This document shows positions 6,572 to 12,304 of a DNA stretch of 12,304 bases, piece by piece. How positions within the stretch are numbered: position 1 is the first letter of the stretch; each line of letters opens with the position of its first letter. The DNA lies in the NCBI GenBank assembly GCA_005887855.1, contig VBQB01000224.1, positions 1-12,304 of the forward strand, written 5' to 3'. Below the pieces are notes generated by a model that had not been told where the DNA came from, did no database searches, and saw only the letters and a list, made by a program, of their open reading frames with translations. The stretch is from Verrucomicrobiota bacterium (GTDB taxonomy: Bacteria; Verrucomicrobiota; Verrucomicrobiae; Chthoniobacterales; UBA10450). The translations under genes and the position numbers were made by a program.

Positions 6572-6652
6572 TTAACCAGGAATGGACACGAATGAAGACA
6601 GGTTGATAGAACGACCATCCATTCGTGTCGATTCGTGTTAAATCGTGGTTAA
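6572..6652. repeat. 81-bp imperfect palindromic intergenic repeat
   Basis: The ends TTAACCA (6572-6578) and TGGTTAA (6646-6652) are inverted copies, and inside them GACACGAATG (6585-6594) pairs with CATTCGTGTC (6620-6629). ATTCGTGT is also repeated directly at 6621-6628 and 6631-6638. The unit fills the gap between the reductase start and the next stop codon. Repeats built of 'ATTCGTGT' and 'GGTTAA' words remind me of dispersed repeats in Verrucomicrobia and Planctomycetes genomes; only one copy is in the window. Confidence 0.65.
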
Positions 6653-6653
6653 T

Positions 6654-6857
6654 CTATGTGGGCGGCCGAAAAAGAGCGGCGTCGAGGATGGACCAGAGAT
6701 GGATAATCCAGCCCAGCAGGACAAACCAAAGGACTGCCGCCAGGCAAAACTGGACGATCGCCATTAGCAACCGGCCTTGAAGCAGTTGCCCCAAGCCAGG
6801 AATGAAAAAACTGCAGAGAGCGGCCAGAACATTACCAGCCGAACCTTGTCCCACCAT
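6654..6857 (-). CDS. Small membrane protein with two transmembrane helices
   Basis: This 67-residue frame has two hydrophobic stretches (about 9-25 and 31-54) around a conserved-looking FFIPGLGQLLQGR turn. That turn is typical of small TM2- or DUF5683-like inner-membrane proteins, whose function is not known. Start ATG 6857 has an AAGG about 8 bases upstream. The stop codon lies 2 bp beyond the palindromic repeat. The product is of normal length for such proteins, and the composition is clearly that of a membrane protein. It may be co-transcribed with the reductase gene downstream (83 bp apart, same strand), with the repeat in between. Confidence 0.75.
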   Translation of the reverse strand: MVGQGSAGNVLAALCSFFIPGLGQLLQGRLLMAIVQFCLAAVLWFVLLGWIIHLWSILDAALFRPPT

Positions 6858-6927
6858 ACCTTCGACCTTATGAGCGGATCGCGGATCGACAAGTTCATTT
6901 TGGAACGCAGATGCCAGGGCCGTCGAA

Positions 6928-6956
6928 TTGACAATGAAAATTGCCAGTGATAGGGT
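6928..6956 (+). promoter_or_regulatory. Promoter candidate for the HNH endonuclease gene
   Basis: A perfect -35 TTGACA (6928-6933) is followed by a 17-bp spacer and TAGGGT (6951-6956, three of six -10 bases). Transcription would start near 6963, about 54 bp before the GTG start. It lies in the divergent region between the small membrane protein and HNH genes. Confidence 0.45.
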
Positions 6957-7016
6957 CGCGCGAATTTACGCGGAAGTCTGCAAAAGGCGGACGACAACCC
7001 AGTTCGCCATAGAGGT

Positions 7017-7628
7017 GTGCATACGTTACTAAACAGTCAGGTTTTGGTGCTCAATCGCCTGTGGCAGGCGGTTAACATCTGCACGGCCCGGCGTGCGTTC
7101 GCGTTGGTCTACGCCGGCCACGCCCACGTCGTTTCGTCCGATGAAGCCAACAATTTCCTAACGCACGATTTCGAGAGTTGGCGCGATTTTTCGACAACCG
7201 CGCCGGACCACGAAATGGTCACGACCATCTCGTGGAAGATTCGCGTGCCGCGGGTGATTGTGCTGCTCTTTTTTGATCGCCTTCCGAAAAAGGAAGTGAA
7301 GTTTACCCGACACAACGTTTTCGAGCGCGATAAGAACACCTGTCAGTATTGCGGTGAGATTTTGGAGCGAAATGAACTAAATCTCGACCATGTAGTGCCG
7401 CGCGACCGGGGCGGGATGACGACATGGGAAAATGTCGTTTGCTCGTGCATTCCGTGTAATACGCGCAAAGGCAACCGGCTTCCGCAGGAGGCGCACATGC
7501 ATCTGGTTCGGAAACCGAAGCGGCCGAAGTGGCGCCCGTTCGTCCACGTCACGTTTGCGGCGCCGCACCATGAAAGCTGGCGGCATTTTGTCGATCTTGC
7601 TTACTGGAACGTCGAGTTGAGTGACTAG
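7017..7628 (+). CDS. HNH endonuclease family protein
   Basis: The 203-residue protein starts at GTG 7017, giving the family-like beginning MHTLLNSQVLVLNRLWQAVN; no ATG fits better. The N-terminal part (1-95) is the domain often found before this HNH type (NRLWQAVNICTARRAFALVYAGHA). The HNH module spans about 105-153: Cys109-x2-Cys112, then the LDHVVPRDRGG motif with Asp124-His125, Asn139 in WENVV, and Cys144-x2-Cys147-Asn148 with KGN. The four Cys suggest a structural zinc. Such proteins probably cut DNA with one metal ion, but their biological role is unknown; no methyltransferase or other restriction partner is adjacent. The gene is intact, its stop codon touches the inverted-repeat element at 7629, and it is convergent with nuoN. 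Confidence 0.9.
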   Translation: MHTLLNSQVLVLNRLWQAVNICTARRAFALVYAGHAHVVSSDEANNFLTHDFESWRDFSTTAPDHEMVTTISWKIRVPRVIVLLFFDRLPKKEVKFTRHNVFERDKNTCQYCGEILERNELNLDHVVPRDRGGMTTWENVVCSCIPCNTRKGNRLPQEAHMHLVRKPKRPKWRPFVHVTFAAPHHESWRHFVDLAYWNVELSD

Positions 7629-7763
7629 AATTGTAGGGCGTTTGACTCGTTCGCTCCCGCTCACTCGGTCTCACGCTGCCCGTCTATGTCGCTCGGCGCC
7701 CGCCGGCTCCATTCTGTGAAATGCCGCGCTTAACTCGGCGTCTGTCGCAGACGCCCTACAATT
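7629..7763. mobile_element. 135-bp element with 12-bp terminal inverted repeats (MITE- or REPIN-like)
   Basis: AATTGTAGGGCG (7629-7640) and CGCCCTACAATT (7752-7763) are perfect inverted repeats at the ends. The interior is GC-rich and has no coding frame of its own. The right part contains the hairpin at 7737-7755. The left end directly follows the HNH stop codon and the right end includes two bases of the nuoN stop codon. No clear target duplication is visible. I recall similar 'TGTAGGGCGTCTGCGACAGA'-type repeats in soil Verrucomicrobia, but copy number cannot be judged here. Confidence 0.65.
7737..7755 (-). terminator. Hairpin just after nuoN, possible terminator
   Basis: GGCGTCTG (7737-7744) and CAGACGCC (7748-7755) form a perfect 8-bp stem with a 3-base loop, starting 6 bp beyond the nuoN stop codon. 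No T-run follows on either strand, so it is not a standard intrinsic terminator. It could stabilise the 3' ends of both convergent messages. Confidence 0.4.
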
Positions 7764-9140
7764 ATTTCGCTGCCGCGATGTGTTCGCGTTGCGGTTGTAG
7801 CGCTTTGAGGATCGGCTGCGGATAAATGCCGAGGCAGATGATTGCAAGAACCAGCGCGCTCATGGCAAAGCGCGAGAGAGCGCTGACTGGAATCTTGTCC
7901 ATCTTGACAGCGGGCTGCCAATACATCGCGCGCACAACCTTCAGGTAATAATAAAACCCGCAGGCCACGGTGATCACACCGACGACCACGAGCGTGATCT
8001 GGCGCTGAGCGATTGCGGCATAGAAGATGAAAAACTTTCCCAGGAAACCCGCCGTGAACGGCACCCCCGCAAGTGAGACCATGCCGATCAGCATGGCGAA
8101 CGCGAGAAAGGGCGAGCGTTTGCCCAATCCATCGAAATCGGAAATCCGGTCGCCGGTTTGTTGCGCTACAATGACCAGTACTGCGAAGCTCAACAGCGTC
8201 ATGAGCAGGTAAGCGACGAGATAAAAAACAACCGCAGCTCCGTCGAAACACGCCACTCCGATGAGGAGATAGCCCGCGTGCGCGATGCTCGAGTAGGCCA
8301 ACAATCGTTTTAGATTACCCTGCGGAAGCGCGGCGAGGTTTCCGTAAATGAGGGTCAAGAGCGCAATCAGAACAATCAATCGTTGCATTTGCGGGAGGAT
8401 CAGAAATGGGCGCAGGACACGCAGTAGCACGACAAAACCCGCAGCCTTCGAGCCAACGGAAAGATAGGCAGTAACGGGCGTAGGAGCGCCTTGATAAACA
8501 TCCGGCACCCAGATTTGAAACGGCACAGCCGCAATCTTGAAACCGAGCGCGACGAGGACAAGTACCATCCCGAAGAGCGCTGCGCCGAGGTGATTCCATA
8601 GACGAGAAATGCCGTAGAGAGGGCGCTAAGCACCAGATATTTTACTCCCGCTTCCAGCGTCGTCGGGTTGCGCCGGGTGAAACTGACGAGCACATAAAAC
8701 GAGATCGTGACGAGCTCGAGCGAAATGAAGATAAAGACAAAGTCGATGGCCGACGCCATGTACATGAGCCCCGCGCATGTGAAAATAGGAAGCGCGAAAA
8801 ATTCGCCGAGACTCGAATAGATCTTTGATCCGGCTACCGAGCTTTCCACTACCGGCGCGTAATCGATCATCATGATGAGAACAAGAATCGTTGTCAGCAG
8901 TGCGAATTGCTTAAACAGGATCGACAACGGATCAGCTGTATAAAAATTCCAGAACCCGGTTGCTTGATCGGGCGGCACCGTTGGCGTGACAAAGAAGGTG
9001 GCGATGAGCACCACCGCGAGACCGGCGATTCCGGCAAAAGCGAAAAAGCGTTTGTCAATCTTCGCGGCAAACGCTTCGGCCATCAGGATCACCATGCCAA
9101 GCACCAGCACCGCAATCTCGAGTTCTGGCGCGGTAATCAT
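7762..9140 (-). pseudogene. nuoN: NADH-quinone oxidoreductase subunit N, interrupted by frameshift and probable deletion
   Basis: NuoN is one of three antiporter-like proton-pumping subunits in the membrane arm of complex I. Translation from ATG 9140 gives a good N-terminal half (MITAPELEIAVLVLG; Glu142 in SLELVTISFYVL, the expected helix-5 glutamate; KYLVLSALSTAFLVYGIT). At about 8585-8597 the family sequence moves to another frame and continues to 7762 with LVLVALGFKIAAVPFQIWVPDVYQGAPTP-type sequence (pump lysine in GFKIA), VGSKAAGF, NLKRLLAYSSIAHAGY and GFLGKFFIFY. About 12 residues lie between YGIT and GFKIA where about 40 are usual, so roughly 25-30 residues appear lost together with the frame. 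The unshifted frame stops at 8400. The start overlaps the nuoM stop as ATGA. A sequencing or assembly error is possible. Confidence 0.88.
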
Positions 9141-10621
9141 GGTGATTTATTCGAGGTGAGATAAGTGCGAAATGCAGGCGTGACGATTCGCACAAACGAC
9201 TGCGGAAAAAATCCGTAGCATAGCAGTGCGGCGACAAGCAACGTCACTGGCACGCGCAGCCCTGGTCGAAGATCGACAAGCCCTTTCCAGCGCTCGCCGA
9301 GCGTTCCCATAAAAGTTTTACGATAGGCGCGCAGCATATAAACCGTCGAGATTACCACGCCCCAGAGTCCAAGAACGGTCGCGATTTGGAAAATGTGAAA
9401 ACGCTCCATTTCCCAGCCGTTTTGGAACGCCCCAAAGAAAATCATGAGTTCGGCCGCAAAGTTGGCGAAGCCGGGAAGACCAATCGCGGCGAACGCACCG
9501 AGCCCAAACGCAAGGCCAGCGAAGGGCATCACTTTCCCGAGACCACCGAGATCTTCGAGAAGCAATGTGCCGGTACGTTTGCGCAATTCCCCTGCGATCC
9601 CAAACAGCACCGCGATCGAAAGGCCATGGGCGAATATCAAAGCGGCAGCGCCCGTCACGCCGAGAATGTTGGCGCTGGCAATCCCAAGAAAGATGTAGCC
9701 CATGTGCATGACGCTCGAGTAACCGAGCATCCAATCGAGGCGCTTCTGTCCGATGGTGACGAGCCCGACATAAATGATGTTACCAAGAAGCAACACCACA
9801 AGCAGACTAGTCCAATGACGCGCCCCCTCCGGCAGCAGCGGAGTGGCCAGACGCAGCAAACCATACAGCCCAAATTTCTTTAGCACACCTGCGTGCAGCA
9901 TCGCCGCCGGCGCCGGCGCGGACGCATAAGCTTCCGGGGCCCAGGTATGAAACGGAAAAAGCGAAACAAGAATTCCGAAGCCGATTAGCAGCAGTAAATA
10001 GATATGGCGCTGCGCCTCCGCTGAGATCTGGCCCAAGGCGGCGGCAGCTTTCAAGGCACGAATGTCGAAGCTGCGCGATTGAACGGGAACGCTCTGATAA
10101 AGCAGAATCAAGCCGATCAGCAAAATAAAACTACCGATCGCGAGATAAATTGTGATCTTCCACGCCGCCGCGCTCCGATTCCCGCTGCCCCAAATTCCGA
10201 TTAACAAAAAGGTGGGGATGAGCGCAAGCTCGTGAAACGCATAAAAGAAAAACAAGTCGATCGAAGCAAATGCGCCGATCGCGCCGCCGGAGATAAACAA
10301 AAGACAGGCATAGAACGCATTTTCGTACTTGTCGATCTTACCAGTGAACCAAACCGCGGCCAGAGTGACGATTCCGGCGAGTAACACCATTGCCAGACTC
10401 AGCCCGTCGATCCCGATCGTGAAACTCAGATGCCACTCGGGCGATATGCTAACTGAGGTGACTTGCTGAAAATCACGCTGCCCCAGTTGGAACGAAGCGA
10501 GGAGAAGTAACGTCGTCGCGAACGTCAATACGCATGCGGTCAACGCAGTCCTGCGGGCAGGCGCGCCAATCATGATCAGAATGGCCGCAACGATCGGGCA
10601 GAAAATGATGAACAGGACCAT
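9137..10621 (-). CDS. nuoM: NADH-quinone oxidoreductase subunit M
   Basis: The 494-residue protein has about 14 hydrophobic helices and normal length, and is the only one of the three nuo genes here that is intact. It is an antiporter-like proton-translocating subunit of the complex I membrane arm. Glu131 in FHELALIPTFLLIG matches the essential helix-5 Glu (E. coli Glu144). Lys249 in HAGVLKKFGLYG matches Lys265, with an extra Lys248 beside it. Glu391 in FANFAAELMIFFG matches the helix-12 Glu407. The helix-7 lysine of E. coli (Lys234, five residues before P-L-H-G-W) is replaced by Leu218 in GFGILVSLFPFHTW. Start ATG 10621 was chosen because it shares one base with the nuoL stop (TAATG) and removes a poor N-terminal extension. 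The stop overlaps nuoN by ATGA, so the three genes are translationally coupled. Confidence 0.95.
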   Translation of the reverse strand: MVLFIIFCPIVAAILIMIGAPARRTALTACVLTFATTLLLLASFQLGQRDFQQVTSVSISPEWHLSFTIGIDGLSLAMVLLAGIVTLAAVWFTGKIDKYENAFYACLLFISGGAIGAFASIDLFFFYAFHELALIPTFLLIGIWGSGNRSAAAWKITIYLAIGSFILLIGLILLYQSVPVQSRSFDIRALKAAAALGQISAEAQRHIYLLLLIGFGILVSLFPFHTWAPEAYASAPAPAAMLHAGVLKKFGLYGLLRLATPLLPEGARHWTSLLVVLLLGNIIYVGLVTIGQKRLDWMLGYSSVMHMGYIFLGIASANILGVTGAAALIFAHGLSIAVLFGIAGELRKRTGTLLLEDLGGLGKVMPFAGLAFGLGAFAAIGLPGFANFAAELMIFFGAFQNGWEMERFHIFQIATVLGLWGVVISTVYMLRAYRKTFMGTLGERWKGLVDLRPGLRVPVTLLVAALLCYGFFPQSFVRIVTPAFRTYLTSNKSP

Positions 10622-12304
10622 TAGTGGAAAACCGTGAAGTAGATGAGCGTGACGATGCCCAAGCCGAACAGGAACAGGTAAGCTTGCAGATTTCCCACCT
10701 GGACCAGCCGTAACAGCGCGCCGATCCCCCACGTCCCGCCACTCGTTCCGCCTACCGCGCCAGTGTCGATGATCCATCGATCAAAGAAAGCGGAGATGCG
10801 CGCGAGGAGTTCCTGCGTCCAATCAATCAGCCAGCTGTAAAATTCGTCGAAGTAAAACTTGTGCTGTAGCAGCTCGACATCAAACGGTTCGCTTGTTCGG
10901 TTGCGGTAGATTGCAATCGCCAGTCCGCTCCCAACAATCAGCGCAACGAGCGCGAGCGCAGGGACAAGGAACGTGAGTTCTTTCTCGCTCGGGAGCGCAA
11001 GGAAGTGCCGCGCAAAGAATGCAAATCCTCCTAGCATCGCGAACAGCGCGAGCCCAACTAACGGACTCGTCATTACGAATGGTGATTCGTGGCTCCCGCG
11101 GGCGATTTCGCTGCGTGGTTTACCGAAGAAGATAATCACCAACAAGCGCATGACGTAGAAGGCCGTCAGAAACGCCGTGAACAAACCCACGCTGAAGATT
11201 GGCATGTTACGTTCGTAGGCGAGCGCCAGAATCGCATCCTTGCTAAAAAATCCGCTAAAAGGCGGACAACCGATCAGTGCCAGCGCGCCAACAACGAAGG
11301 TGAGAAATGTGATCGGGAGATTTCGGGAAAGGCCGCCCATTTTCCAGATGTTCTGCTCGTGATGGAGCATCACGATGATGGAGCCAGCGGCGAGGAAGAG
11401 GAGCGCTTTAAAAAACGCGTGGGTAAAAAGGTGGAACATGGCCGCGTCATTTGAGGCGAGACCCACCGCCATTACCATGTAGCCAAGTTGTGACAGGGTG
11501 GAATAGGCGAGGATGCGCTTGATGTCGTTTTGCTGCGTTGCGATCAAGGCCGCGAGCACAGCGGTGATCGTGCCGATCCAGGCAACGACTAGAAGCGCGG
11601 TCTGCGAAGCCTGAATAACGAATGCAACACGGACCAGCATGTAAACGCCGGCTGCGACCATGGTGGCGGCATGGATCAGTGCCGAGATGGGCGTTGGGCC
11701 TTCCATCGCGTCCGGCAACCAAACGTGCAGCGATCTCGCTGAAAACGACCGACCCGGTCGCCATCCAAACCATCAAAATCCCAAGCATGAATCCGAAATC
11801 GCCAATGCGAGTCGTGATAAATGCCTTCTTGGCGGCAGCCGCGGCCGCGTCGCGATAGAACCAGTGGCCGATCAAGACATATGACGTGAAGCCGACAAGC
11901 TCCCAAAAAATGAACAGCATTACGAAGTTGTTCGCGAGAACGATGCCGAGCATCGCGAACATGAAGAGCGACAGTGCCGCGAAATAACGGGATTTGCCTT
12001 CGTCATCTCGCATGTAGCCGAGCGAATAGATATGGATCAGAGATCCGATGCCTGAGACCAGGACGAGCATCGTTTTGCTGAGATTATCCAATACAAAGCC
12101 AAACGGGACTTTGAAGACTTCACCGAATTCGATCCAGTTGAACTCTCGCGCGGAGATACCTGGTTGCGTGAAGATTAAACAGCTGCAGACGAAGCTTATG
12201 AGCACAGCCGCGACAGAAATAAAACTGCTCAGCGCTTTCCATCGATGCGTGAACAAAGTAATCGCTGCCGCACTGACCAGCGGTGAGAATAAAACGATCC
12301 AAGA
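10621..12304 (-). pseudogene. nuoL: NADH-quinone oxidoreductase subunit L, 5' end outside window, interrupted by deletion and frameshift
   Basis: The frame is open to the right edge (SWIVLFSPLVSAAAITLF...), so only a few N-terminal residues are probably missing. The first part shows FGFVLDNLSKTMLV, the helix-5 Glu in IFWELVGFTSYVLIGHW, KKAFITTRIGDFGFMLGIL and GSVVFSEIA. At about 11728-11732 the sequence jumps in another frame to LHVWLPDAMEGPTPISALIHAATMVAAGVY, and then continues normally (NDIKRILAYSTLSQLGY, FTHAFFKALLFLAAGS, FSGFFSKDAILA, and the C-terminal lateral helix region) to the TAA at 10623-10621. About 35-45 residues are missing. They include helix 7 with its GKSAQ-type pump lysine (E. 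coli Lys229). CGCTG at the junction fits both sides. The unshifted frame ends at 11447. If real, NuoL would be non-functional; an assembly error is the main alternative. Confidence 0.88.

Noticed and set aside
7017..7628. HNH protein as part of a defence or restriction system
   Set aside because: No methyltransferase, helicase, nuclease partner or CRISPR array is nearby; neighbours are household genes and the family is widespread as a lone gene.
8400..8590. C-terminal tail of the first nuoN frame as a genuine alternative NuoN ending
   Set aside because: The tail is Ser/Arg-rich and not membrane-like, while the other frame carries conserved NuoN sequence; a frameshift explains it better.
9386..9883. 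165-residue plus-strand frame inside nuoM
   Set aside because: Highly charged low-complexity product antisense to conserved NuoM helices; typical of a shadow frame.

Overview
The window looks like a piece of a soil-type Verrucomicrobia genome, perhaps a relative of Chthoniobacter or Udaeobacter. I infer this from moderate GC content, the style of the nuoL-nuoM-nuoN genes, a DUF4034 lipoprotein, a stand-alone HNH endonuclease of a type common in that phylum, and a palindrome at 263-276 that fits the TGTTC-N4-GAACA LexA box I remember for Verrucomicrobia. The assignment is an inference; no marker gene here settles it.

Layout. 1-623: a small helix-turn-helix protein on the + strand, with the LexA-like palindrome overlapping its likely start codon. 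707-778: tRNA-Arg(CCU) on the - strand. 1004-1756: an exported protein made of two similar halves. 1829-2716 (-): a complete RES-Xre toxin-antitoxin pair, antitoxin first, with a promoter that carries two TCAATTGA palindromes 22 bp apart. 2910-3976 (+): a DUF4034 lipoprotein gene broken near 3340. 3921-5462 (-): an intact PAS/histidine kinase/receiver hybrid sensor. 5729-6571 (-): a glutathionyl-hydroquinone reductase homologue that appears to lack an internal block. 6654-6857 (-): a small two-helix membrane protein. 7017-7628 (+): an HNH endonuclease. 7629-7763: a 135-bp element with perfect 12-bp terminal inverted repeats, filling the gap between HNH and nuoN. 7762-12304 (-): nuoL-nuoM-nuoN, the three antiporter-like membrane subunits of respiratory complex I, linked by one-base (TAATG) and four-base (ATGA) overlaps.

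The most striking pattern is not a single gene. nuoL, nuoN and the DUF4034 gene are each interrupted once by what looks like an out-of-frame internal deletion of some tens of codons, and the hydroquinone reductase seems to have a similar but in-frame loss. Two junctions (nuoL and DUF4034) show a plausible 5-bp microhomology. Either this lineage is losing genes through short microhomology-mediated deletions, or the assembly contains systematic small collapses. Sequence alone cannot decide. If real, the deletion in nuoL removes the lysine-bearing helix of a proton-pumping subunit, so complex I encoded here would not pump normally. Separately, the intact NuoM has leucine where the classical pumping lysine of transmembrane helix 7 is expected.

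I did not find a clearly new defence or biosynthetic system. The best candidates for follow-up are the deletion pattern, the NuoM substitution, the two-operator RES-Xre promoter and the LexA-like box in front of the unknown helix-turn-helix gene.
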